DNA from: Selenomonas sp. ND2010
GTDB lineage: Bacteria > Bacillota > Negativicutes > Selenomonadales > Selenomonadaceae
DNA: 64,000 bases
Reading direction: 5' to 3'
Assembly (NCBI RefSeq): GCF_000702005.1
Contig: NZ_JNKI01000008.1
Span: forward strand, 41,511-105,510
Position 1 is the stretch's first letter; the number at the start of each line of letters is the position of its first letter. Position numbers and translations under genes: made by a program. Below are positions 42,133-51,277 of this stretch, one piece after another. The notes under the pieces are model-generated. The model was not told the origin of the DNA. It saw only the letters and a program-made list of their open reading frames with translations, and ran no database searches.

Positions 42133-42513
42133 TCACACTTCTGCTTTCCACAGGCCATGCAGATTGCAATAGGCATAAGCTGCCACTGCTTCATCTCCAT
42201 CTGCCAGGTTGAACACAAACTCCGGCGCATCATCCGGAGTAAGATGTGCCATCTGTGCTCCCTGTTTCGTTTCCAGATGAATCCACTCAATGAAGTGTTC
42301 CGGCGTCATCGGATGCGTAACACTGCCCACCGACACCTTTACCGAATCTCCGGCTACCGTGATTACCGGCACATGTTTTTCCTGCGCCGCATCGGTGGTA
42401 TTTGCCGTAAGCTCTGTCATCGCCTGACCGCAGCACGAAAGCTTTCCACCGCCTTCTTTCACTACACCGACAATATTGCCGCACAGCTTGCAAATAAAGA
42501 ACCGTTTTGCCAT
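42133..42513 (-). CDS. dfx: Desulfoferrodoxin (superoxide reductase)
   Basis: A 126-aa 2Fe superoxide reductase. The N-terminal desulforedoxin iron site (CKLCG, SCCGQ) and the catalytic iron site (EKHVPVI, SVTHPMTPEHFIEWI, CNLHGLW) are both present. GGGAGGCGG precedes the ATG at 42513. Operon with rubrerythrin, 20 bases downstream: superoxide goes to peroxide here, then to water there. Confidence 0.96.
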   Translation of the reverse strand: MAKRFFICKLCGNIVGVVKEGGGKLSCCGQAMTELTANTTDAAQEKHVPVITVAGDSVKVSVGSVTHPMTPEHFIEWIHLETKQGAQMAHLTPDDAPEFVFNLADGDEAVAAYAYCNLHGLWKAEV

Positions 42514-42660
42514 AAAACCGCCTCCCGCCAAACTACAATACACATTAAGGCTTTCCACGGGTAAAGAGTCCGCAATATAGTTGCGTAAAATCTTTTTCCC
42601 GCTTTGTAATACTTCGACACTTTTCGGCCACTTCCTGCCAACACGAAAAATATCTATTGG

Positions 42661-44574
42661 TTATTTCAGCAAACCATTCTGATAAGCCAATAACAGCTTA
42701 TAGAGATCGCTGATTTCCTCTTTGATTGCCCGACCTTCATCCGAATCCCCCACGGTAGTCCGATACGACTGTAGCTCCACGGTCTCCGAAACCGACTCGA
42801 TGTCCCGATTTTCCCGCAGCGCCTCCCGGACATCGGGTATCTTCTGATGTTCCAGCAGCCTCAGGCCCCGTGAATTCGAAATCAACGTAAAACCAGAAAT
42901 CCCCGTTTTCTTGTGATACGCCTTACAAAAACCGCCATCGATGATAATTGCTTTGCCACCAGCCTTCACCGGTGTCTCTCCCTTGCGTACCTTTACAGGG
43001 ACATGTCCATTGATGATATGGCCGCGTTTGGGTTCCAAATGAAATTCCGCCAGGATTTTCTCACAGACTGACGCCTTATCGATATAGCGGTAATACGGAT
43101 CGGACGGTTCCACCCAAGTGCTTTCATCCGCAATCATCGCCCGTTCAAACGTCTTAAACTCCCGTCCGGACACCGGCGATATACGGCCACACCACAGAAA
43201 ATACATAAAGTCCTTCGCCGTCTCATCCCCATGAAGCCAGGCAGCGCGCGCCATTTTCTCGCAAAAATCAAACCACTGACGCCCCCTGTATTCCTGACCG
43301 CCATATCGAATGGTCCGCAAACTGCCATCTTCATTCATCGGTACACAACCATGAAACAGCAGATTGCCATTAAAACGGGTATAAATACTCCCCTTCTGAT
43401 ACAGATAATCCACATGCCGCTTGAGCATCAAGCTCTCCACAAAATACGATTTGAGATCAGCAACTACTTCCTGCTCTTTTTCCGTGAGCACATACGGATC
43501 GCTAGTATTCTCATCAATCGTCGGGAAATAGGCATTTTCCAATTCATACCGTTTGCCATCCCCCAGCGTAACCGCCGAAACCCGAAAATCAATCTTATCG
43601 AGAAGCAGCCGGCTCTCCATCTGAAAATCCGGATTGCGGCGGATGAGCTGGCCTTCGAGCTTGAACATGATGATAGTCATCGCCCGCTCCGCCGCCTTGA
43701 TGGGATTTTCATCGGGATAGAGCCGCGAAGCAAACGTCGACAGCGAGCGCAAGCTGATGCCATACCCCCGCTCAAGCACATCGGTATTGTTGTAGCGAAG
43801 CGAATTGCGTACTACGCCAGCAATACAAACTTCACTGCCCAGCGCCGCCCCCATCCACAGAACATCATGATTGCCCCATTGGATATCAACCGACGGATAT
43901 TCCATCAACAGGTTCAAGATCGCATCCGGCCGATTGCCACGGTCATAAAAATCCCCGACAATGTGCAGCCGATCCACCGCCAAACGCTTGATAAGCACCG
44001 TAAAGGCCTCGATAAAATCTGCCCCGCTGTCAATCTGAACAATGGTGCTCAGCAACCGATTATAATAGACACGCTGCGCGCTATCCACCGCCGGATGGGT
44101 ATTCATCAATTCAAAGATTACCGAAGCATAGCGGTCCGGAATAAATCCATTTACCCGAGACGCCGGATACTTATAACTCATGACCTGCGACAGTTCCAGT
44201 AATTGTGCCAAATTGCGCCGATACCATGCCGGTGTATTTTGATGCAACGCCGTGACCTGCTCCAGCTTTTCTTTCGGATAATAAATCAGCGTACAGAACT
44301 CCGCCTTCTCCTCCGGCGTAAGCCGATCGCCAAAAACATAATCCACTTTCTCATGAATAATCCCCGAGCAATTGTTTAAAATATGAAAAAACGATTCGTA
44401 CTCGCCATGTAAATCACTCATAAAATGCTCGCTGCCCTTAGGAAGCGACAACCGTGACTGAAGATACACAAGTTTCTCGTAGACGGCCTGCTTATTGGGA
44501 TATTTCTCCGCCAGCAGCCGCAGCAGCTTGTTGGCCTTTCCGTTGTTCAAGGTTTTCTCCGCTATCTCCTGCAT
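42661..44574 (-). CDS. fbp: Fructose-1,6-bisphosphatase, class III
   Basis: A 637-aa Firmicutes-type FBPase of gluconeogenesis. Metallophosphatase landmarks FMSDLHGEYESF, GDFYDRGNRPD and WGNHDVLWMG, and the C-terminal GHVPVK...GGFCKAYHKKTG. I chose the ATG at 44574 because GGGGAG lies 8 bases upstream; a longer start 10 codons earlier lacks a site. Monocistronic. Confidence 0.95.
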   Translation of the reverse strand: MQEIAEKTLNNGKANKLLRLLAEKYPNKQAVYEKLVYLQSRLSLPKGSEHFMSDLHGEYESFFHILNNCSGIIHEKVDYVFGDRLTPEEKAEFCTLIYYPKEKLEQVTALHQNTPAWYRRNLAQLLELSQVMSYKYPASRVNGFIPDRYASVIFELMNTHPAVDSAQRVYYNRLLSTIVQIDSGADFIEAFTVLIKRLAVDRLHIVGDFYDRGNRPDAILNLLMEYPSVDIQWGNHDVLWMGAALGSEVCIAGVVRNSLRYNNTDVLERGYGISLRSLSTFASRLYPDENPIKAAERAMTIIMFKLEGQLIRRNPDFQMESRLLLDKIDFRVSAVTLGDGKRYELENAYFPTIDENTSDPYVLTEKEQEVVADLKSYFVESLMLKRHVDYLYQKGSIYTRFNGNLLFHGCVPMNEDGSLRTIRYGGQEYRGRQWFDFCEKMARAAWLHGDETAKDFMYFLWCGRISPVSGREFKTFERAMIADESTWVEPSDPYYRYIDKASVCEKILAEFHLEPKRGHIINGHVPVKVRKGETPVKAGGKAIIIDGGFCKAYHKKTGISGFTLISNSRGLRLLEHQKIPDVREALRENRDIESVSETVELQSYRTTVGDSDEGRAIKEEISDLYKLLLAYQNGLLK

Positions 44575-44664
44575 CCTAAAACTCCCCTCATACATTTTCG
44601 GCAAAAATATCTATCCCTTAATTCGCCTGCCTCGATAAAAACTCCTGCCTTTACCAATCGAAAA

Positions 44665-44853
44665 TCCCACTACCAACACACCGAATCCCTTGACCGACCG
44701 CCTCACCACACAGTTTTTTTACGCATGTATACATGCACATAATATAGAATTTATGTTCCTACTATGATAGAATATATGTGTGGAGAATATATGTTTAGTT
44801 AATCTTTCGTTGCATATTGCAGAGAAATTCATCATTCTTTATAATATAAGAGA
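44665..44853 (+). repeat. Duplicated upstream region, copy 1
   Basis: About 190 bases shared with 46033-46228, including the palindrome GCATGTATACATGC (44723-44736), AGAATTTATGTT/AGAATATATGTG/AGAATATATGTT repeats and TTTATAATATAAGA before the ribosome binding site. Probably a shared promoter/operator module. Confidence 0.75.
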
Positions 44854-44865
44854 GGAGTATCTGCC

Positions 44866-45702
44866 ATGTCTGCTTATCGTCGTGAGATTAAACCTTGGGA
44901 AGAACTTACCATCATCGATGACTACATGTTTAAACTCGTCATGCGCCACAAGCGATTCTGCAAACGGCTCATCGAAAAAATTCTCAACATCAAAATCCGA
45001 GACATCAACTATCTAGAAGAAGAAAAATCGTTAAAGCTGAAATACGACAGCAAAGGCATACGTCTCGATGTTTACGTTGAGGGTGATGAAACGATTTATG
45101 ATATCGAGATGCAAGTACGCGATTACGGCGACCAAGAACTTGCCCAGCGTACCAGATACTACCAGTCCATGATTGATGTTGATTCCTTAGCCAGGGGGGC
45201 TTTGTACAAGGAGCTTCGCTCCTCCATTATCATCTTTCTTTGTCCCTTTGAACTCTTCGACCGGAACCGTCACATCTATACATTCCGCAATATCTGCATC
45301 GAAGATAAAAACCTTGAACTGAACGACGGTGCCACCAAGATATTTCTCAGCAGTAAAGGTACTGCCAACGACATCTCTCCAGATGTACGTGCATTCCTTG
45401 ACTATATGAATGGACTACCTGCAGCTAATGATTTCACAAAAGAAATCGATGCCTGCATCACTGAAACAAAAACCAACCACGAGGAAAGGGTGAGTTATAT
45501 GACCTACGAAATGAAAATGCGTGAAGCCCATGATGATGGCCGCGCCGAGGGCCGCGCCGAGGGTCGCGCCGAAGGAGAACGAAATGCTGATCTTCGTACC
45601 GCTAAACGAATGTTAGCAAAGAACAAATCCATTGAGGAAATCATCGAACTCGTCAATCTCTCGCGTGAAGAAGTCGAAGAACTTTCTCTGCATTCCAAAT
45701 AA
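44866..45702 (+). CDS. Rpn-family nuclease (PD-(D/E)XK), copy 1
   Basis: A 278-aa protein of the Rpn/PDDEXK_2 family (once called transposase_31), DNA endonucleases linked to recombination and phage defence. Core residues: IRLDVYVEGDETIYDIEMQ (D..ExQ). AGAGGAG precedes the ATG. The C-terminus carries three 12-base tandem repeats encoding RAEG, followed by a helical domain. An internal ATG at 45499 with GGAAAGGGTG upstream could give a 67-aa C-terminal product, as described for intragenic Rpn antitoxins. Confidence 0.85.
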   Translation: MSAYRREIKPWEELTIIDDYMFKLVMRHKRFCKRLIEKILNIKIRDINYLEEEKSLKLKYDSKGIRLDVYVEGDETIYDIEMQVRDYGDQELAQRTRYYQSMIDVDSLARGALYKELRSSIIIFLCPFELFDRNRHIYTFRNICIEDKNLELNDGATKIFLSSKGTANDISPDVRAFLDYMNGLPAANDFTKEIDACITETKTNHEERVSYMTYEMKMREAHDDGRAEGRAEGRAEGERNADLRTAKRMLAKNKSIEEIIELVNLSREEVEELSLHSK

Positions 45703-45791
45703 TCCATAGAAGCGGAATTCGTCAAATACTCTCAACACCCTAAAGCACGAATACACGTAAGCGCTAAATCATCCGAAGTTATCAATAATGG

Positions 45792-45830
45792 AAAGAGCCT
45801 GACCACGGTATAGATGGTCAAGCTCTTTTT
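45792..45830 (+). terminator. Intrinsic terminator
   Basis: AAAGAGC and AGCTCTTT arms with inner TGACC/GGTCA, then TTT. The rest of 45703-46032 holds no gene that I can support. Confidence 0.75.
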
Positions 45831-46032
45831 ATTTGCAATTCTACTGAACTTCTTCACTCCAAGGGGGAAAATTTCCCAGTAATTCAGGATTTGTCCTTTT
45901 CATTCAGCACCTAAACTGGCGTTTCGTCTGCATAGATTACCGGCTACTACAAAAGCTCTGCTTGCGGCAATATTCCGCGGTAATAATCCCGCTATTCTGT
46001 GGGAAAAGGATGATGCGGCTACAATCGGAACT

Positions 46033-46228
46033 CCCACTACCAACACACCGAATCCCCTTGACCGACCTCCTCATCACTCAGCCATTTAAGCATGTATACA
46101 TGCACATAATATAGAATTTATGTTCTCACTATGATAGAATATATGTGTGGAGAATATATGTTTTAAAGTTGCTATATCTCTGTATCTTGCAGAGATATTC
46201 ATCATTCTTTATAATATAAGAAAGGAAG
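46033..46228 (+). repeat. Duplicated upstream region, copy 2
   Basis: Near copy of 44665-44853 with the same palindrome (46090-46103) and repeats; the coding regions downstream are much more divergent than this module. Confidence 0.75.
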
Positions 46229-46235
46229 GATACCC

Positions 46236-47234
46236 ATGAAGCAGAGTCATGTACCTACCGTGCGTTCCTATGACCCCACCAACGATTTACTGTTCAAATT
46301 TGTCTTTGGGCGAGAAGAGCGCAAAAATATCACCTTGCAACTCATAAATGATATTCTCGGTCGTGACGGTAATGACGCATTTGTCGATCTGCAATTCCAC
46401 AATACGGAGCTCTCTCCCGACAAACAGACCGAAAAACTTGGCCGACTTGATATCTTCGGCATTCTAAACGACGGCAGCCGTATCGATATCGAAATGCAGG
46501 TTGTCAATCGTCGCAATATGGAAAAACGTACGCTTTTCTATTGGTCACATATGTATCTACACTTTGACTCTCTCCACACCGGTGACGATTACGGCACATT
46601 GAAACCTGCCATCTCCATCAACATCCTGCGCTACAGTTTTCTACCTCAGGATAATCCACATGCCGCCTACATTCTATACAATCCAGAGACACATCATCGC
46701 CTAACCAGCGATCTTGAAATTCACTTTCTCGAAATACCAAAATACAAGGACAAACCCATCCAATCTATGGATCGCATCGAAAAATGGCTGGCTTTTTTCG
46801 CCAATAAACTCGATGAAAACCAAAAGGAGGAACTTGCAATGAAGAATACCGCTATCAAAGATGCCATGCAAGCATCTGACCGCTATATCATGGATGATGA
46901 TGCCTACCGAGAATATATTGCCCGCGAATCTGCCATCTGGGATTATAATAGCGACCTCAAAGCAAATCTTGCCGAAGGCTTTAAACAAGGCCACGAAGAA
47001 GGTATCAAACAGGGATTAAAACAGGGCATTCAAGAGGGTATCCAACAAGGAATCCAACAAGGTCTCCAGCAGGGTATCCAGCAGGGTATCCAGCAGGGCT
47101 TAGCTGAAGGAGAACGAACCGCCCAAGAGACCATTGCTATTGACATGTTACGTGATAACATGGACATCAACAAAATCATGAAGTACACCAGTCTATCTGC
47201 CGAGCAAATAGCCGACCTCGCCAAAAAACTATAA
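46236..47234 (+). CDS. Rpn-family nuclease (PD-(D/E)XK), copy 2
   Basis: A 332-aa Rpn-type protein with YDPTNDLLFKFVFG at the start and catalytic RLDIFGILNDGSRIDIEMQ. A glutamine/glycine-rich repeat (QQGIQQG, about residues 250-290) precedes the C-terminal helix; its DNA is tandemly repeated and could change length. AAAGGAAGG lies before the ATG. Inside the gene AAAGGAGG at 46823-46830 sits 8 bases before an in-frame ATG (46839), predicting a 131-aa C-terminal product. Confidence 0.88.
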   Translation: MKQSHVPTVRSYDPTNDLLFKFVFGREERKNITLQLINDILGRDGNDAFVDLQFHNTELSPDKQTEKLGRLDIFGILNDGSRIDIEMQVVNRRNMEKRTLFYWSHMYLHFDSLHTGDDYGTLKPAISINILRYSFLPQDNPHAAYILYNPETHHRLTSDLEIHFLEIPKYKDKPIQSMDRIEKWLAFFANKLDENQKEELAMKNTAIKDAMQASDRYIMDDDAYREYIARESAIWDYNSDLKANLAEGFKQGHEEGIKQGLKQGIQEGIQQGIQQGLQQGIQQGIQQGLAEGERTAQETIAIDMLRDNMDINKIMKYTSLSAEQIADLAKKL

Positions 47235-47246
47235 AAATCCGCCCCA

Positions 47247-47297
47247 TAATGAAAAAAGGGAACCACTGCTCACAACGTGGTTCCCTTTTTCATTATT
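47247..47297. terminator. Bidirectional terminator
   Basis: AAAAAGGGAACCAC pairs with GTGGTTCCCTTTTT; between Rpn copy 2 and the convergent RHH gene, overlapping the stop of the latter. Confidence 0.88.
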
Positions 47298-47484
47298 TTT
47301 TTCGTCCACTAGCAGAACGCTCTTCACCAGCCATCTCGCCAAGTGCATATTCACAGCACTGCTGCACCAGATTATTGACCGACACGTTCTGAGACTTCGC
47401 CACCTCCGTGAGACGCTCTACCAAATCCACCGGCAAACGAAACGTCTTATTGGTCATCTCAGAATTCTTTTTTACCACAAACAT
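47293..47484 (-). CDS. Ribbon-helix-helix protein
   Basis: A 63-aa CopG/Arc-like protein: NKTFRLPVDLVERLTEVAKSQNVSVNNLVQQCCEYAL is the strand-helix-helix dimer fold that inserts a beta ribbon in the major groove. GGGTG lies before the ATG. Located at the head of the polysaccharide cluster's end and near two Rpn genes. No toxin partner is adjacent in operon; it may be a stand-alone repressor. Confidence 0.75.
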   Translation of the reverse strand: MFVVKKNSEMTNKTFRLPVDLVERLTEVAKSQNVSVNNLVQQCCEYALGEMAGEERSASGRKK

Positions 47485-47488
47485 ATAA

Positions 47489-48508
47489 TCACCCTATTAC
47501 ACTGAAAAAATCACAATACCACCGAGCAAATTTTCCTAGCCCTTCCGCGATTGTCGTCTTAGGCCTAAAATCAAAATCTCGCTCCAATTCACTGACATCG
47601 GCATAAGTCTGATACACATCACCAGGCTGCATAGGAAGATATTCCTTCGCCGCCGTTTTTCCCAAGGCTTTTTCCAACATCTCAATAAAATCCATCAACT
47701 TCACTGGACTGTTGTTGCCAATATTGTAAATTTTATACTGATCGCCATCCTTATTAGCTTTCGGCGGATTACATAGCATATGCTCAATGCCCGCGACAAT
47801 ATCATCCACATAGGTGAAATCCCGCAGCATATCGCCATTGTTGTAAATCTTGATGGGTTTACCCTCGCGAATCAGATTAGCAAATTTAAAATAGGCCATA
47901 TCGGGGCGTCCATACGGCCCGTACACCGTAAAGAACCGCAATCCCGTTGCCGGAATGTTATATAGATGACTGTATGTGTAGGCCATCAACTCATTGGATT
48001 TTTTCGTTGCCGCATAGAGGCTGATGGGATGATCCACATTATCTGTGGTGCTAAAAGGCGTCTTCTCCTGATTACCGTACACCGAGGAACTAGATGCAAA
48101 CAACAGATGCTCCACCGGATTGTGGCGACAAGCTTCCAATATATTGAAGAACCCAATCACATTGGAATCAATATAGCTGCGCGGATGGTCAATGCTATAC
48201 CGCACACCAGCCTGTTCCCCTAGATTCACCACAATATCCGGCTTTGACTTGTCAAATAATGCCTGAACATTTGACTCATCCGCCAAATCGCCTTTAATAA
48301 ACTCATACAGCGGATACTGCTGCAAAATCTCCAGTCGACTTTCCTTCAACGAAACATCATAGTAATCGTTACAATTATCAAACCCCACTACTTCTGCACC
48401 AAGCTCCAGCAATCGTTTTGACAAGTGGAAACCGATAAAACCAACTCCGCCAGTCACCAATACTTTCTTGCTATTATCAAACTCTTTGTATTTTGCCAAT
48501 TTATTCAC
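47489..48508 (-). CDS. UDP-glucuronate 4-epimerase-type SDR
   Basis: A 339-aa extended short-chain dehydrogenase. NAD motif TGGVGFIG (about 20), catalytic S in ASSSSVYG and YAATKKS (Y..K). Sequence order and SLYAATKKSNELMAYTYSHLY match CapI-type epimerases converting UDP-glucuronate to UDP-galacturonate. It pairs with the upstream UDP-glucose dehydrogenase. A TGACTTGTCA palindrome encodes FDKSK. Confidence 0.85.
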   Translation of the reverse strand: MNKLAKYKEFDNSKKVLVTGGVGFIGFHLSKRLLELGAEVVGFDNCNDYYDVSLKESRLEILQQYPLYEFIKGDLADESNVQALFDKSKPDIVVNLGEQAGVRYSIDHPRSYIDSNVIGFFNILEACRHNPVEHLLFASSSSVYGNQEKTPFSTTDNVDHPISLYAATKKSNELMAYTYSHLYNIPATGLRFFTVYGPYGRPDMAYFKFANLIREGKPIKIYNNGDMLRDFTYVDDIVAGIEHMLCNPPKANKDGDQYKIYNIGNNSPVKLMDFIEMLEKALGKTAAKEYLPMQPGDVYQTYADVSELERDFDFRPKTTIAEGLGKFARWYCDFFSVIG

Positions 48509-48530
48509 CTCATCCGAGCGCTACGCACCA

Positions 48531-48549
48531 CCTTCCCCAGTGGGGAAGG
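48531..48549. repeat. Small CCTTCCCC hairpin
   Basis: CCTTCCCC-AGT-GGGGAAGG between two sugar nucleotide genes. Confidence 0.5.
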
Positions 48550-48554
48550 CTAAA

Positions 48555-49724
48555 TCAATCCCGGCTAAAAATATCCCGGGTAAACACCTTTTCCCGTACA
48601 TCTTCCAAGGCATCATTCCAACGGTTGGCCACAATCACATCACTTCGGTTCTTAAAGTCTTCCAAATCATTGACAACTTCAGACCGGAAGAAGTTATCTT
48701 CCTTGAGTGTCGGCTCATAAACAATGCAGGGAATTCCCTTGGCCTTGATACGTTTCATGATGCCCTGAATAGCACTGGCTCGGAAATTATCCGATGCCGT
48801 CTTCATAGTCAGACGATAAATCCCTACTACCTTCGGCTTCTTTGCAATAATCGAATCGGCAATAAAATCCTTACGAGTACGATTTGCTTCTACCACTGCC
48901 CCAATGAGATTTTGGGGAACATCCCGATAGTTAGCTAATAGCTGCTTTGTATCTTTCGGCAAACAATAACCACCATAGCCAAAAGATGGATTATTGTAAA
49001 AATCACCAATGCGAGGATCAAGGCTGACACCACGGATAATCTCTGCCGTATCGAGACCACGGGCCTCTGCATAGGAATCGAGTTCATTGAAGTACGCCAC
49101 CCGTAAAGCCAGGCACGTATTCGCAAAGAGCTTAATTGCCTCTGCTTCTGTGGAACCTGTGAACAGCGTGGGAATCTTCTCCTTCACCGCACCTTCTGCC
49201 AACAATCTTGCAAATACCTTTGCGCGTTCCGATTGTTCTCCGACGATAATTCGGGATGGATAGAGATTGTCGTGCAGCGCCTTTCCTTCCCGCAGAAACT
49301 CTGGTGAGAAAATAATATTATCGGTCTTATATTGCTTTTTCATCTGCTCCGTGTAACCCACAGGAACAGTAGACTTTATCACCATTACGGCCTGCGGATT
49401 AATATCCAACACTTCCTCAATTACTGACTCTACCGAGGAGGTATCAAAGAAGTTCTTATCCGGGTCATAGTTAGTCGGCGTAGAAATAATAACAAACTCC
49501 GCCCCCTCAATCGCTTCTCGAGCGTCCAAAGTGGCCCGAAAGTTCAGCTCCTTATGCGCAAGGAATTCTGAAACATCCCCATCCACAATCGGTGACTGCC
49601 TCTGATTCAACATGTCCACCTTTTCCGGCACAATATCCAACGCCACAACCTCATTATATTGTGCAAGCAAAATACCATTAGACAAGCCAACATAACCTGT
49701 ACCTGCGATAGCGATTTTCAACAC
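48555..49724 (-). CDS. ugd: UDP-glucose 6-dehydrogenase
   Basis: A 389-aa NAD-dependent dehydrogenase oxidising UDP-glucose to UDP-glucuronate. NAD motif IAGTGYVGL at the start, [10 protein letters not shown], catalytic cysteine in [15 protein letters not shown], and the C-terminal sugar-nucleotide domain. It supplies substrate to the epimerase next door for a uronic acid-containing polymer. Confidence 0.95.
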   Translation of the reverse strand: MLKIAIAGTGYVGLSNGILLAQYNEVVALDIVPEKVDMLNQRQSPIVDGDVSEFLAHKELNFRATLDAREAIEGAEFVIISTPTNYDPDKNFFDTSSVESVIEEVLDINPQAVMVIKSTVPVGYTEQMKKQYKTDNIIFSPEFLREGKALHDNLYPSRIIVGEQSERAKVFARLLAEGAVKEKIPTLFTGSTEAEAIKLFANTCLALRVAYFNELDSYAEARGLDTAEIIRGVSLDPRIGDFYNNPSFGYGGYCLPKDTKQLLANYRDVPQNLIGAVVEANRTRKDFIADSIIAKKPKVVGIYRLTMKTASDNFRASAIQGIMKRIKAKGIPCIVYEPTLKEDNFFRSEVVNDLEDFKNRSDVIVANRWNDALEDVREKVFTRDIFSRD

Positions 49725-49800
49725 ACACTACTCCCCTTCTCCATATATTAACTATTATTGTATTTCATTATTATGGCCACTATAATATCAAATTATAAAA

Positions 49801-51270
49801 TCACCTATACAAAATTCTAACAACACCTATACCCTTCTTCCATACACTTACAAGCATAATCCATAAGCTATTAGCAAAAGGATTGTTCATGCATTTCAAA
49901 AACCAAAAATACAAAGGCAAAGCTATAAATAAGGATACAAACATATTAAGCATTGAATCAACATTAACACTCTTAACAGCAATAGACATTAAGAGAAAAA
50001 TCCCCCCTCCGATAATAGCAGAAAAAAGCTCACTTCTCCCAACAACCAATCGATATTTTTTCATTGCTTCTCTAAATGAAATAAAAGTCATAACAAACTC
50101 AGCAATCAAAGTTGTTATAGCTGCTCCAACAATACCTATAAAAGGTATCAAAAAAAGATTTAATCCAATATTCAAAGCTGCACTTATTGTAGTCGCCATA
50201 AGAAATATTTTATCTTTTTTATGCAAAAGAAGATATCCATTGGCATAAAAACCAGCTAATACGGCAAAAAGGAGCCCCACAGAAAGAATTATTAATGATT
50301 GCTGTCCTCTTATATATTCATATCCACCTAAAAGCTGCAATATATCCGAACTAAATATTATCAACCAACAGATCAATGGAACCGATATAATAATTAATGT
50401 ATTTAAGACCTTTAATGCTAGCTTCATATACGCTTCATTATCATCATGTCCCAAATAATAAGCCAATCGTGGCAAGCTAACTACAATCACTGCACTGATC
50501 ACCTGCTTAACCACAGAGTATATATTCGAAGCTATTGTATAAACACCCACATCATCATCTGACAAGTAAAATCCTAAAATTGTAATATCCGAATTAATAT
50601 AAATAACGGTAGTCATAGAAACGCAAAACAAAATCATTATAGGTTTAAAATGCTCAATCGTTTCGTTAAATGGTACTAACTTAAGATTTACATATTTTCG
50701 AATATAGAATATATTTAAGACATCCCCCCCCGCTGTAGCAATTATATTTATTATTGCATATATATAATAATCGTTTGCTGTATTAACAAACATAAACAAC
50801 AAAATTATAGATATAAGTTGAAATATTATATAACGCACCGTCAGATAAAAATAGTCTTCATACACAACATTAATCCAATCAGCACCTAGTGTAATAAGTA
50901 TGATTGTCGCACTTTGCAATATTATAAGTATTGCATAATCACTAAGTTTTGAGGACGAGAACAAGGCTATAAACAAGAAAGTATACGATGCAATAGTTGA
51001 ATATACACTAATCGAAAAAACTTGATTTGAGAACCGAGATATACGATTTTTATCATCTCTAAAAGCAGAAGCTTCACGCTGAGCATAAGCAGGAATCCCT
51101 AATGCAGCTAACAAAATAAAATATCTAACAACCGAATTTCCGAATGATACCTTCCCGAAATTAGAAGCTTCCAAAACTCGACACACATAAGGTATAGTTA
51201 CTAACGGAAAGATAATTTTACATATATTTTGAATCACATTGAGTGTGGCATTTATCTTTAAAGATTTCAT
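49801..51270 (-). CDS. Wzx-type polysaccharide flippase
   Basis: A 489-aa integral membrane protein with about 12-14 membrane segments; begins LKINATLNVIQNICKIIFPLVTIPYVCRVLEASNFG, the signature of the oligosaccharide flippase (PF01943-like) family. It would flip undecaprenyl-linked repeat units. Markedly AT-rich, as are the next genes, pointing to acquisition by transfer. Confidence 0.92.
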   Translation of the reverse strand: MKSLKINATLNVIQNICKIIFPLVTIPYVCRVLEASNFGKVSFGNSVVRYFILLAALGIPAYAQREASAFRDDKNRISRFSNQVFSISVYSTIASYTFLFIALFSSSKLSDYAILIILQSATIILITLGADWINVVYEDYFYLTVRYIIFQLISIILLFMFVNTANDYYIYAIINIIATAGGDVLNIFYIRKYVNLKLVPFNETIEHFKPIMILFCVSMTTVIYINSDITILGFYLSDDDVGVYTIASNIYSVVKQVISAVIVVSLPRLAYYLGHDDNEAYMKLALKVLNTLIIISVPLICWLIIFSSDILQLLGGYEYIRGQQSLIILSVGLLFAVLAGFYANGYLLLHKKDKIFLMATTISAALNIGLNLFLIPFIGIVGAAITTLIAEFVMTFISFREAMKKYRLVVGRSELFSAIIGGGIFLLMSIAVKSVNVDSMLNMFVSLFIALPLYFWFLKCMNNPFANSLWIMLVSVWKKGIGVVRILYR

Positions 51271-51277
51271 ACTATTT

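Noticed and set aside
47041..47105. Repeat array in Rpn copy 2 as a CRISPR or noncoding repeat
   Set aside because: The repeats lie in frame in a long coding sequence and encode QQGIQQG; no spacers.
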